Source: Peptococcaceae bacterium BRH_c8a (GTDB lineage Bacteria > Bacillota > Desulfotomaculia > Desulfotomaculales > Desulfallaceae). From it: DNA of 64,000 nt. A program made the position numbers and the translations under genes. The notes below the pieces were generated by a model. That model was not told the origin of the DNA. It did no database searches and worked only from the letters and a program-made list of their open reading frames with translations. The stretch covers positions 142,223 through 206,222 of the forward strand of contig LADP01000003.1 in NCBI GenBank assembly GCA_000961575.1, written 5' to 3'. How positions within the stretch are numbered: the first letter of the stretch is position 1; every line of letters begins with the position of its first letter. This document shows, in pieces, positions 9,840 to 17,755 of this stretch.

Positions 9840-10428
9840 GACAAGTGACAACGATACGGGTAAATGTTGTGGCTTAGGTCCAGCAGGTTTTCCCAATTCC
9901 ATACCGGTTGTCGCCAAACCGGCGGTTTCCCTTTAAACGGAATCCCGGATCGTCACCGAGTCCGTGGCTGAATTACCACTTAGTCCACACTATAATCCCC
10001 GTATCGTCACAATTTCTCATCGTACAGCCTAGGAGTTTTCCTCTACAGGATTACCTTTTTTTAGCCTCTTTTGCAGTGACGGTTTAAACCCGCAGCATAT
10101 AGGGTAAGGGCCCTTACACCAGTATGCCGCTTAATGGACCTCCACCGGCACCACTCAAGGCAGGCTACACTGCACGCAGCTTTCCCCACATGCAGGTTTA
10201 TACCCGAGCCATAGTCGTATAACTAATACTCCCACGCACACGGGTCTCCGCGGGGGCAGGGTCAACGCCCACATGCCATTGCGGGTCGCCCCGCCCCCTT
10301 AACTCCCAGTACCGACCCCCAACTGGGCGTCAGCAGCCAGCACCAGGAACTTCATTGATGTGCCCTTAACGGATTTTTAGGCCCGCCTTCAAAAAAGGGT
10401 TCCCGACTAGGATACTGTGTCACTTGTC
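9840..10428 (-). ncRNA. ole: OLE RNA (ornate, large, extremophilic RNA)
   Basis: A 590-base stretch with no credible reading frame lies between ispA and oapA-dxs. Its ends are perfect 11-bp complements on the minus strand: 5' GACAAGTGACA (10418-10428) and 3' TGTCACTTGTC (9840-9850), forming a closing helix. Further long-range pairing is visible: CGTATCGT near the 3' end complements ACGATACGGG near 10000. GC-rich hairpins and purine-rich internal loops fill the interior. Length, the ispA-RNA-oapA-dxs order and the membrane-protein neighbour match OLE RNA, a large RNA of anaerobic and extremophilic Firmicutes that forms a membrane ribonucleoprotein and aids stress tolerance. No tmRNA, RNase P or SRP signature was seen. 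A covariance search with the OLE model would settle it. Confidence 0.9.
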
Positions 10429-10452
10429 CAAAAAATTATTATATCATTAAAA

Positions 10453-10481
10453 ATTATAGCATGCCGCCATATCGGCGGCAA
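10453..10481 (-). promoter_or_regulatory. Promoter for OLE RNA with palindrome in the spacer
   Basis: The minus strand shows TTGCCG (10476-10481), exactly 17 bases, then TATAAT (10453-10458) with the extended -10 TGC before it. Transcription would start about 18 bases before the closing helix. The spacer and -35 contain a perfect inverted repeat, TGCCGCC-5nt-GGCGGCA (10462-10480), placed where a repressor could block polymerase. The promoter is directly visible; the operator role is inferred. The rest of the gap to ispA (10482-10586) holds nothing recognisable. Confidence 0.7.
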
Positions 10482-10586
10482 ATGTCTATTATGACTTCTT
10501 ATCATCAATTATGACCCCTAAAGACTGTTTTCAATACAGGCAACCGTTTTATTATCAATTATCTAACGCGGTCAGGCTCTTAACTA

Positions 10587-11477
10587 CTATTGGTTGCGAT
10601 TAATTACGAATTGGACGAGTCCGCGCAGGAATTGGGCTTCTGAGCCAAAGCTGTTTAGTGACGACAGCGCCGTTTCGGCGGCTTCGGTGGCTTTTTGCCT
10701 AGCGGCATCCAGGCCGAACAATGCGGGATAGGTTGCTTTTTGATTCCTCTGGTCGCTGCCCACCGGTTTGCCGATGATTTGCTCATCCCCCACCACATCC
10801 AGAATATCGTCTACGATTTGAAAAGCCAGCCCCAGGCTATTGGCATAATCGGTCAGTTTTTGCAACTGCGCCTCGGAGGCACCGGATAATATGGCCCCGG
10901 CGCGTACTGAAACCCTAATTAAAGCCCCGGTTTTACGGGTATGGATGTACTCCAGCATATCTTCGTCAACAGTATCGCCCTCCGAAGCCAGGTCTACCAC
11001 CTGACCGCCAATTAGACCCTGGGTTCCGGCGGCTTGAGCCAGTTCGGAAATCACCCGCACCACCCGTTCCGGAGCAACGCCGGCGCTTTGCGGCAGTTGG
11101 GCCAAAACATTAAAAGACGACGTGAGCAGGGCGTCACCCGCTAAAATAGCCATTGCTTCACCAAAGGCCCTGTGGCAGGTGGGTTGACCCCGGCGCAGGT
11201 CGTCGTTGTCCATAGCGGGCAAATCGTCGTGCACCAGTGAGTACGTATGTAATAGTTCAACAGCGCAGGCGGCAGGCATTACCGTTTCTGTGTTGCCCCC
11301 CACCGCTTCAGCCCCGGCCAGCACCAGGATTGGCCGCAGCCTTTTACCACCGGCGAATACGCTATACCGGACAGCCTGGTGAATGGCTGGCGGGTACGCG
11401 TTCACGGATGGCAGACACTGGTCCAGCGCCTTGTTTACCACTTTTGCCCGCTCGGCCAGTTCATCCCTGAAGTTCAT
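10587..11477 (-). CDS. ispA: Farnesyl diphosphate synthase (geranyltranstransferase)
   Basis: This 296-residue prenyltransferase has the first Asp-rich motif at residues 84-90 (DDLPAMD, followed by NDDLRRG) and the second at about 225 (QIVDDILDVVGD). These bind the magnesium-diphosphate groups of allylic and homoallylic substrates. It makes C15 farnesyl diphosphate for undecaprenyl and quinone synthesis. The start lies 2 bases after the xseB stop, so the two are translationally close. The order xseA, xseB, ispA, dxs is conserved in bacteria; here the RNA gene is inserted between ispA and dxs. Confidence 0.96.
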   Translation of the reverse strand: MNFRDELAERAKVVNKALDQCLPSVNAYPPAIHQAVRYSVFAGGKRLRPILVLAGAEAVGGNTETVMPAACAVELLHTYSLVHDDLPAMDNDDLRRGQPTCHRAFGEAMAILAGDALLTSSFNVLAQLPQSAGVAPERVVRVISELAQAAGTQGLIGGQVVDLASEGDTVDEDMLEYIHTRKTGALIRVSVRAGAILSGASEAQLQKLTDYANSLGLAFQIVDDILDVVGDEQIIGKPVGSDQRNQKATYPALFGLDAARQKATEAAETALSSLNSFGSEAQFLRGLVQFVINRNQ

Positions 11478-11479
11478 GG

Positions 11480-11710
11480 TTAGAGCTCCTCTTCCTTGAT
11501 TACCGGGTTCCCGTCGCTGTCTTCCATCAGGATGCTGATATGTTTTTCAGCTTGTTCCAGCTTTTTAGAGCACTGCCTGGTAAGCTGGATACCTTCGGCA
11601 AACAGCTGCAGAGATTCTTCAAGGGGCAGGTTGCCTTCTTCCAGCTTGTTAACTAGAATTTCAAGCCTTTCCAGGGCTTCTTCAAAAGCCATGTTCTTTT
11701 GTTCGCTCAT
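11480..11710 (-). CDS. xseB: Exodeoxyribonuclease VII small subunit
   Basis: The 76-residue protein has the family core FEEALERLEILVNKLEEGNLPLEESLQLFAEGI, an all-helical fold that assembles on XseA to form exonuclease VII. It is normal in length and sits between the folate genes and ispA. It is separated from xseA by folD and the cyclodeaminase gene, which is slightly unusual since xseA and xseB are often adjacent. Confidence 0.95.
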   Translation of the reverse strand: MSEQKNMAFEEALERLEILVNKLEEGNLPLEESLQLFAEGIQLTRQCSKKLEQAEKHISILMEDSDGNPVIKEEEL

Positions 11711-11741
11711 TAATAATTATCTCCAAACTCCAGTTTTTTAA

Positions 11742-11813
11742 GGGTCAGACTCTTTAGTTATAACCTATTGCCCAATTATAGCCAATAAGTTGGTAACCAA
11801 AAAGCCTGACCCC
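11742..11813. repeat. Palindromic repeat bounded by GGGTCAG and CTGACCCC
   Basis: The segment begins GGGTCAGACTCTTTAGTTAT and ends AAAAAGCCTGACCCC, with an internal partial inverted repeat (CTATTG...CAATAAG). It belongs to the same family of GGGTCAGGC/GCCTGACCC hairpins found at 28731, 33507 and 35846. It lies just upstream of xseB. Confidence 0.75.
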
Positions 11814-11826
11814 AAAATACTACAAC

Positions 11827-12459
11827 CTATTTCATCCGCTCTTGTACCACAGCCACGGCCTTGTCTTTCAATTCTTTGGCCATTGCTACCATTTGCTCTT
11901 TTTCCGCTAAAATATTTTTAACGTATTCTTCGTCCTTAACCATTGGGATGTTAATGTCCACGCTAAGAAGCACTCCGTTTAGCGACGCTTCACATACGTA
12001 AGCAGCCACGCCGGCATCGCTGATGGCCATCGTGTTGCCAATTTTGGCTAGTTTGTCGGTTATAACCAATGCATCCAGCAGCGTCCTGGCAATTTCCATG
12101 GGAGTATCAGTGGCCTTTTTCAACGCTTTCTGCATTTGTTCTTCCCGCTTGGCCTTCTCTTCATCGGTGGTTTTAGGTAAACGATATACGTCCATAAACT
12201 TACCAAAGGCCGCTATATCGGCTGCCACCAGTTTTTCCAGCTGGTTTATGATAAAATAGGCGGCGCCGGTGATTTCCTTAACTTCGGGTTCTACATCCTT
12301 AAATTTGGGCCGGCCAACGGTAAGGTTGCCTACCATAGCTGTCATGGCCACACCTAGGGTGCCCACTAGAGCAGAAACGCTGCCGCCGCCCGGAGTGGGC
12401 GCGTCGGATGCGGATACCGCCACTACCTTACGAAACGAAAAATCATAAATCTCGCTCAC
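11827..12459 (-). CDS. Formimidoyl-THF cyclodeaminase / methenyl-THF cyclohydrolase family protein
   Basis: This 210-residue helical protein starts with the family signature APTPGGGSVSALVGTLG, followed by AMTAMVGNLT. The family includes formiminotetrahydrofolate cyclodeaminase and the monofunctional methenyl-THF cyclohydrolase FchA of clostridial one-carbon metabolism. The adjacent upstream folD gene encodes a bifunctional dehydrogenase/cyclohydrolase, so both belong to tetrahydrofolate C1 interconversion. Histidine-degradation genes are absent nearby, which favours an FchA-like role, but the substrate cannot be read from the sequence. Confidence 0.85.
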   Translation of the reverse strand: MSEIYDFSFRKVVAVSASDAPTPGGGSVSALVGTLGVAMTAMVGNLTVGRPKFKDVEPEVKEITGAAYFIINQLEKLVAADIAAFGKFMDVYRLPKTTDEEKAKREEQMQKALKKATDTPMEIARTLLDALVITDKLAKIGNTMAISDAGVAAYVCEASLNGVLLSVDINIPMVKDEEYVKNILAEKEQMVAMAKELKDKAVAVVQERMK

Positions 12460-12512
12460 TATATCACCTCTTTTTTAGAATTCAGAATTCAGGAGTCAGA
12501 ATTCAGTAGACT

Positions 12513-13367
12513 CTATGCTAATCCCTGCAGTTTAATGGCTTTAAGAACGTTTTTCTGGATTAGCACTGTGGTCAGGCTGCCTACGCCGCCCGGTACGGGG
12601 CTGATGGCGCCGGCTACTTCTTTGGCGTTTTCAAAATCTACGTCTCCGCAAATGCCGCCGCCCTCAGCGGGGTTAATCCCGGCATCAACCACAATAGCGC
12701 CAGGTTTAATCATATCGGCGGTCACCATTTTAGCTCTACCAACAGCAGCGATGACAATATCGGCCTGCCTGGTGTGGTAGCCAAGATCCTGGGTTTTGGT
12801 ATGGCACACAGTTACGGTGGCGTTCTGGTTCAGCATCATGAAAACCAGCGGTTTGCCCACGGTTTCGCCGCGGCCCACGATAACAGCGTTTTTACCTTTG
12901 ATATCAAAGCCCGAACGCAGCATCACTTCAATGCAGCTTTCCGGGGTGGCCGGGAACAGGCCTTCGCCGCCGCTAAGAATATAACCCCGGTTGATGGGGT
13001 GCGAGCCGTCTACGTCTTTCTTGGGATTAACGGCTTCCAATACAACTTTTTTGTCCATGCCCTTGGGCAGCGGCAGTTCAATCATAATGCCGTGCACTTT
13101 GGGGTCTTTATTCCAGCCGTCGATAGTAGCCAGCACTTCTTCCACGGGGGTGGTGCCGGGCATGGTGACCAGTTCAAATTCAATACCAACGTTACTGCAT
13201 GATTTTTCCTTGGAACGGGCGTAAACCACCGAAGCCGGATCGTCACCAACCAGCAGAACGCTAAGCTTGGGAACGATACCTTTATCCCGCAACGCAGCTA
13301 CATCTGCCTTGACTTCCGCCCTGATGGTTGCCGCAATAGCTTTGCCATCAATAAGAGTTGCAGCCAT
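12513..13367 (-). CDS. folD: Methylene-THF dehydrogenase / methenyl-THF cyclohydrolase
   Basis: This 284-residue FolD protein has the catalytic Lys in YARSKEKSC and the substrate loop GIMIELPLPKGMD. The NADP-binding segment is GRGETVGKPL and the C-terminal signature PVPGGVGSLT. It oxidises methylene-THF to methenyl-THF and hydrolyses it to formyl-THF, or the reverse in the methyl branch of the Wood-Ljungdahl pathway. Between folD and the cyclodeaminase lie short AATTCAG/AGTCAG repeats (12479-12512) that share sequence with the tandem array at 26514. Confidence 0.96.
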   Translation of the reverse strand: MAATLIDGKAIAATIRAEVKADVAALRDKGIVPKLSVLLVGDDPASVVYARSKEKSCSNVGIEFELVTMPGTTPVEEVLATIDGWNKDPKVHGIMIELPLPKGMDKKVVLEAVNPKKDVDGSHPINRGYILSGGEGLFPATPESCIEVMLRSGFDIKGKNAVIVGRGETVGKPLVFMMLNQNATVTVCHTKTQDLGYHTRQADIVIAAVGRAKMVTADMIKPGAIVVDAGINPAEGGGICGDVDFENAKEVAGAISPVPGGVGSLTTVLIQKNVLKAIKLQGLA

Positions 13368-13394
13368 TATATATCCTCCTATTTATCTTTAATT

Positions 13395-14594
13395 TCATGT
13401 CTTCGTTTCATCAACCCGGCAGGCCAACTTGCCCTGATGCAGATGCACCTTAATTTGATCGCCGGGTTTAACTAGAGCCGCATTCTGTAACACCTTGCCG
13501 TCAGGCCCGGTGGTGTAACTGTAACCCCTGGAAAGGGTGGCCAGGGGGCTTAAAGCATTTAACCGGCCAGCCAGCAGAGCCAGTCGGCTTTGGACACTGC
13601 GCATGCTTTCGCCGGCAGCACGTCTCATTTGCTTTTCATGCCAGTCCAAAACTTGCCGGCGCTGGTCGCAAATAACTGCCACCGGCCTGGATATAGCCCT
13701 GCTGGCACTGCAGCGATCCAGACGCTGTCTGTACAAGCCTGTTTTGTGTTTGATGCTTCGGGTCAATCTGACCCGAAGCATCATTATGTTCCTTTTTATT
13801 TCCGCGCGGTCGGGAACCGCTATTTCCGCCGCTGCCGACGGAGTAGGCGCCCTTAAGTCGGCAACCATATCGGCAATGGTGAAATCGGTCTCGTGCCCCA
13901 CGGCAGATATTATGGGTATCTGCGAGGCGGCTATGCTCCGAGCCACCAACTCGGTATTAAAGGTCCAGAGTTCCTCCAGGGAACCGCCGCCGCGACCTAC
14001 TATCAAAAGGTCTACATTCTCGGTGCGGTTAAAGAGGGTAATAGCCCTGACCACCTCGGCGGGAGCATTATCGCCCTGAACTGCTACCGGAGCCAGGTAA
14101 ATCTGTACCATCGGCCAGCGGCGGCGCAAAATATTAAGTATATCCCGTACTGCGGCGCCTGTTGGCGAGGTTACAATGCCAATACACCGGGGAAAACGGG
14201 GCAGGTTTTGCTTGCGCCCGGTGTCAAAAAGACCTTCAGCAGCCAGCTTCGCTTTAAGCTTTTCAAAAGCGGCGTAAAGTGCTCCTGCTCCATCAGGCTC
14301 AATTTCCTCGGCGTAAAGCTGGTACTGTCCGTCTCTTTCGAAGACCGTCACGTAACCACGTACCCGTACGGCCATGCCGTTATCCGGTTTAAACCGCAAC
14401 AGCCTGGCCCGGGAACGGAACATTACTGTTCGGATACTGGAATTGCTGTCCTTCAAGGTAAAGTAAACATGCCCCGAAGCAGCCTGCTTAAAGTTGGAGA
14501 TTTCCCCCTTGACCCACAGGTTGGCAAGTTTACTGTCACCTTCCAGCAATCCCTTAATATAGCTGGTTAAATCGTGTACTGATAAAACACTCAT
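13395..14594 (-). CDS. xseA: Exodeoxyribonuclease VII large subunit
   Basis: The 399-residue protein has an N-terminal OB fold (WVKGEISNFKQAASGHVYFTL), then the catalytic domain with GIVTSPTGAAVRDI, IVGRGGGSLEELW and SAVGHETDFTIADMVADLRAPTPSAAAE. A coiled-coil region binds XseB. Exonuclease VII degrades single-stranded DNA in both directions. The C-terminal SPLATLSRGYS motif is intact. It heads the xseA-folD-cyclodeaminase-xseB-ispA run. Confidence 0.96.
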   Translation of the reverse strand: MSVLSVHDLTSYIKGLLEGDSKLANLWVKGEISNFKQAASGHVYFTLKDSNSSIRTVMFRSRARLLRFKPDNGMAVRVRGYVTVFERDGQYQLYAEEIEPDGAGALYAAFEKLKAKLAAEGLFDTGRKQNLPRFPRCIGIVTSPTGAAVRDILNILRRRWPMVQIYLAPVAVQGDNAPAEVVRAITLFNRTENVDLLIVGRGGGSLEELWTFNTELVARSIAASQIPIISAVGHETDFTIADMVADLRAPTPSAAAEIAVPDRAEIKRNIMMLRVRLTRSIKHKTGLYRQRLDRCSASRAISRPVAVICDQRRQVLDWHEKQMRRAAGESMRSVQSRLALLAGRLNALSPLATLSRGYSYTTGPDGKVLQNAALVKPGDQIKVHLHQGKLACRVDETKT

Positions 14595-14622
14595 CTTAAC
14601 TCCGTTACATATTCCAATAATT

Positions 14623-16035
14623 TTATTTGCTGCTCAGATATTCGTGGATGGAGTTGGCCGCGGTACGGCCCGCACCCATAGCCAGGATAACAGTAGCTGC
14701 ACCGGTAACCACGTCGCCGCCGGCATATACGCCGGGTTTGGAGGTGGCGGCCTTCTCGTCGGCCACAATGTTGCCACGCTTGGTCAGTTCCAGTCCCTTG
14801 GTGGTTCTGGGAACCAGCGGGTTGGGGCCCTGGCCGATGGCTACAACTACAGTGTCAATATCCATAAGAAACTCAGAGCCTTCAATGGCTACCGGACGGC
14901 GTCTGCCGGAAGCGTCGGGTTCGCCAAGTTCGTACTTCAGACACTTCATACCGGTGACCCAGCCATCTTCGTTCTGGACGATTTCTGTCGGGGAGGTCAG
15001 GAACGCAAACTTGACGCCCTCTTCCTCGGCGTGTTCGGCCTCTTCTTTACGGGCCGGCAGTTCTTCATGAGAACGGCGGTAAACAATATAGGATTCCTCG
15101 GCGCCCAGGCGCAGTGCAGTACGGGCAGAGTCCATAGCCACGTTACCGCCGCCTAAAACGGCAACCTTTTTACCCAGTTTAATGGGTGTATCACAATCGG
15201 GGAATTGGTAAGCCTTCATCAGGTTGGTACGGGTTAAAAATTCATTGGCGGAGTAAACACCGCAGGCGTTTTCGCCGGGGATATTCATAAAGTAGGGTAG
15301 GCCGGCGCCGGTGCCGATGTATACGGCATCAAAACCCTGTTCTTCCATAAGAGCATCAACAGTGGTAAACTTGCCCACCACCGAGTTAACTTCTATTTCC
15401 ACACCAATTTTTCTAAGGTTTTCAACTTCAGCCTGCACTACAGCCTTGGGCAGTCTGAACTCGGGGATGCCGTACATCAGCACGCCGCCCGCCACGTGCA
15501 GGGCCTCAAACATAACCACTTTGTGACCAAGTTTGGCCAGGTCGGCAGCGCAGGTCAAACCACCAGGGCCGGAACCAACAATGGCCACTCTTTTACCGGT
15601 GGGGGGAGCAACTTCAGGCACTTTCACACCGGTGGCAAGTTCCCAGTCGGCGCAGAAACGCTCGATACGACCGATCCCAACCGGATCATGCTTTTTACCC
15701 AGGGTGCAATATTTTTCGCACTGGGCTTCCTGGGGGCAAACCCGACCGCAAACTGCGGGCAGGGCGTTCTTTTCTTTAATTTTAGAAATGGCACCGGTAA
15801 AATCGCCTTCGGCTACTAAACCGATAAACGCGGGGATGTCCACTTCAACAGGGCAACCTTGGCGGCAGGGCTCTTTTCTGCACTGCAGGCAACGCTTGGC
15901 TTCGTCAATAACCGTTTCCTGGGTGTAACCAGTGGCCACTTCGCTAAAGTTCTTGGCCCTTACCAGGGCATCCTGAGCCGGCATGGGGTTCTTGACCGGT
16001 TTAATTTCCTTTTTAGGTTTCTTAGCTTCAGTCAT
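14623..16035 (-). CDS. nfnB: NfnB-type NADPH/ferredoxin oxidoreductase large subunit (GltD-like)
   Basis: The 470-residue protein resembles glutamate synthase small subunits. An N-terminal domain has Cys clusters for iron-sulfur centres (CLQCRKEPCRQGCPVEVDIP and CGRVCPQEAQCEKYC). Next come an FAD-binding GSGPGGLTCAADLAKLGH and an NADP-binding GGGNVAMDSARTALRLG. It overlaps the nfnA stop by one base. This pairing with a SudB/PyrK-like subunit is the layout of NfnAB, the bifurcating NADH-dependent reduced ferredoxin:NADP oxidoreductase of anaerobes. A glutamate synthase or sulfide dehydrogenase (SudA) role is the alternative; no GltB large subunit is nearby. Confidence 0.85.
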   Translation of the reverse strand: MTEAKKPKKEIKPVKNPMPAQDALVRAKNFSEVATGYTQETVIDEAKRCLQCRKEPCRQGCPVEVDIPAFIGLVAEGDFTGAISKIKEKNALPAVCGRVCPQEAQCEKYCTLGKKHDPVGIGRIERFCADWELATGVKVPEVAPPTGKRVAIVGSGPGGLTCAADLAKLGHKVVMFEALHVAGGVLMYGIPEFRLPKAVVQAEVENLRKIGVEIEVNSVVGKFTTVDALMEEQGFDAVYIGTGAGLPYFMNIPGENACGVYSANEFLTRTNLMKAYQFPDCDTPIKLGKKVAVLGGGNVAMDSARTALRLGAEESYIVYRRSHEELPARKEEAEHAEEEGVKFAFLTSPTEIVQNEDGWVTGMKCLKYELGEPDASGRRRPVAIEGSEFLMDIDTVVVAIGQGPNPLVPRTTKGLELTKRGNIVADEKAATSKPGVYAGGDVVTGAATVILAMGAGRTAANSIHEYLSSK

Positions 16036-16895
16036 TATTTAGCACCTCCGCATCCGGAACCACATTTGCATACGTGATGTTCCATGGCTTTTTGTTCTTT
16101 GTCCCTAAAGATACCGCCACGGCGGCTAAGTTCAAACCAGTCTACATCGTGGCCGTCAAATTCGGGGCCATCCACGCAAACAAACTTGGTGGCGCCAGCA
16201 ATAGATACCCGGCAGCAACCGCACATACCGGTGCCGTCTACCATTGTGGCGTTTAGGCTGACAACGGTTTTAACTCCGTATTCTTTGGTCAGGTTGCAAA
16301 CTGCCCGCATCATGGGCTGGGGTCCGATAGCCAGCACCAGGGGGATGTTCTCTTTACCTTTGGCTTCGATGATTTCCTTTAAGACATCGGTAACAAAACC
16401 TTTACGTACGTAACTGCCATCATCAGTGGTAACCTGCAGTTCCGAGCAAGCATCGCGCATTTTGTCTTCCCAGAAAAGCAGATCGCCGGACCGGGAACCA
16501 ATAATGCCAATAACATTGTTGCCGGCTTCTTTAAGATCACGCGCGATGGGATGTACCGGAGCAATACCCACGCCGCCGCCTACAACTACCACGGTGCCGT
16601 CAAACTTTTCTATATGCGAAGGCTCGCCCAGGGGGCCGACAAAATCCTTGATATAGTCGCCCACTTCCATCTGGCCCAGTTGCGTGGTTGTTTTGCCTAC
16701 TTCTTGGAAAACAATCGTAATGGTGCCCTTTTCCCGATCATAATCAGCGATGGTCAGCGGAATCCGCTCGCCCTCTTCGTGGATCCGAAGAATGATGAAT
16801 TGACCGGACTTGCAGCTTTTGGCCACTTTTGGTGCTTCAACAACTAATTCTTTGATAATTGGTGAGAATACTTGTTTCTCTAAAATTTTGTACAT
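16035..16895 (-). CDS. nfnA: NfnA-type FAD/[2Fe-2S] subunit
   Basis: This 286-residue ferredoxin-NADP reductase-like protein has a flavin-binding barrel (RIPLTIADYD), an NAD-binding domain (VVVGGGVGIAPVHPIARDLK) and a [2Fe-2S] cluster (GTGMCGCCRVSIAGATKFVC). It matches NfnA and the related PyrK/SudB proteins, which take electrons from NADH to the partner subunit. After the normal end it carries a short tail rich in Cys, HHVCKCGSGCGGAK, that resembles a metal-binding tag. It is the first gene of the nfnAB pair. Confidence 0.86.
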   Translation of the reverse strand: MYKILEKQVFSPIIKELVVEAPKVAKSCKSGQFIILRIHEEGERIPLTIADYDREKGTITIVFQEVGKTTTQLGQMEVGDYIKDFVGPLGEPSHIEKFDGTVVVVGGGVGIAPVHPIARDLKEAGNNVIGIIGSRSGDLLFWEDKMRDACSELQVTTDDGSYVRKGFVTDVLKEIIEAKGKENIPLVLAIGPQPMMRAVCNLTKEYGVKTVVSLNATMVDGTGMCGCCRVSIAGATKFVCVDGPEFDGHDVDWFELSRRGGIFRDKEQKAMEHHVCKCGSGCGGAK

Positions 16896-16981
16896 ATTTA
16901 AACTTTTCCCCTCCCCTATGAGATTTTGCGAAGCCAGACTTAATTATATATTTCTAGGCCAAGCATATGATTCCTTCTGCA

Positions 16982-17011
16982 TTGTTCATTAATGACCGAA
17001 TTAATGAACAA
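16982..17011. promoter_or_regulatory. Perfect inverted repeat upstream of nfnA
   Basis: TTGTTCATTAA and TTAATGAACAA form 11-bp perfect arms separated by 8 bases, about 90 bases before the nfnA start. It may be an operator for nfnAB or a simple hairpin. It does not match the common Rex consensus spacing. Confidence 0.4.
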
Positions 17012-17023
17012 TTTTTTAAAAAA

Positions 17024-17054
17024 ATAAAACGGCCCAATTAAAGAACCGTTTTTT
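17024..17054 (-). terminator. Terminator after nusB
   Basis: On the minus strand AAAACGG, a loop, CCGTTTTATTTTTTT forms a stem with a U tract about 40 bases after the nusB stop. Confidence 0.7.
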
Positions 17055-17090
17055 GTGTAATTTGATCTGATATTTTTTTTGTACATTTTG

Positions 17091-17510
17091 TTACTGAGTC
17101 ACTTTTTGTTTTTCTTGCGCCACTTTGCCTAAGATGCCGTTAATAAATTTACTGGATTGATCACCACAGAATTTCTTGGCAATTTCAACGGCTTCGTTAA
17201 TTGAGACATTATAAGGTGTACCCGGGTCGTAAAAAATTTCGTACAGAGCCATCCGCAGTATACTACGGTCTACTGCGGCTATGCGTTCCAGTTTCCAGTC
17301 CCGGCTTAACCGGCTTATTTCAGAGTCCAGTTCAGGCAACTTATCAATGGTCCCTAACACTAGGTGACGGGCAAAATTCAAATCCCGAACCTCGATATTA
17401 ATATTTAATTTTTCCTGCAAGTGTTGGAATGCGTCATCCACATCCATTTTGCCCACGTCTACCTGGTAAAGCACTTGCATTGCAGATTCTCTGGCTTTTC
17501 TTCTGCTCAT
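17091..17510 (-). CDS. nusB: Transcription antitermination factor NusB
   Basis: From the ATG at 17510 (MSRRKARESAMQVLYQVD) the product is 139 residues and all-helical, as expected for NusB. The conserved C-terminal stretch YNVSINEAVEIAKKFCGDQSS is followed by FINGILGKVA. NusB binds boxA RNA with NusE (S10) in rRNA antitermination. Earlier in-frame starts add residues unlike the family. It is the last gene of the asp23-amaP-DUF2273-nusB run and is followed by a terminator. Confidence 0.95.
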   Translation of the reverse strand: MSRRKARESAMQVLYQVDVGKMDVDDAFQHLQEKLNINIEVRDLNFARHLVLGTIDKLPELDSEISRLSRDWKLERIAAVDRSILRMALYEIFYDPGTPYNVSINEAVEIAKKFCGDQSSKFINGILGKVAQEKQKVTQ

Positions 17511-17523
17511 ATAGTACCTTTCG

Positions 17524-17742
17524 TCACCTTTCTCCCAGCAAGCGCAAAATCTTGTCCCTAATATCCACCCGGTCGTCCAACTGCTTACCTGCCAGGTAAC
17601 CCAAAACCACACAGATGGCTACAAAAAATGTCTTCAAAACACCAAATAAAATTATCGAAATGCCTACGGCCAAACCAGCCACCGCACCAAGTATTTTGCC
17701 CCGGTGCAGCGTAATCCATTCTATGACAAGATGTTTGTCCAT
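17524..17742 (-). CDS. Small DUF2273 membrane protein
   Basis: From the ATG at 17742 the protein is 72 residues: a short polar head (MDKHLVIEWITLHRG), then two hydrophobic segments (ILGAVAGLAVGISIILFG and FFVAICVVLGYLAG) and a charged tail. This is the pattern of DUF2273 proteins encoded with Asp23/AmaP in Firmicutes. The function is unknown, probably in the membrane-bound Asp23 complex. Confidence 0.85.
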   Translation of the reverse strand: MDKHLVIEWITLHRGKILGAVAGLAVGISIILFGVLKTFFVAICVVLGYLAGKQLDDRVDIRDKILRLLGER

Positions 17743-17755
17743 GCTAGGCCACTCC

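Noticed and set aside
9840..10428. tmRNA, RNase P RNA or SRP RNA
   Set aside because: No tRNA-like ends, no proteolysis tag frame and no RNase P or SRP core motifs; length, termini and neighbours fit OLE RNA.
13893..14570. 225-residue plus-strand frame opposite xseA
   Set aside because: Shadow of a conserved gene; no domain and no start signal.
16982..17011. Rex binding site
   Set aside because: Arms and 8-base spacing differ from the known consensus; kept only as an inverted repeat.
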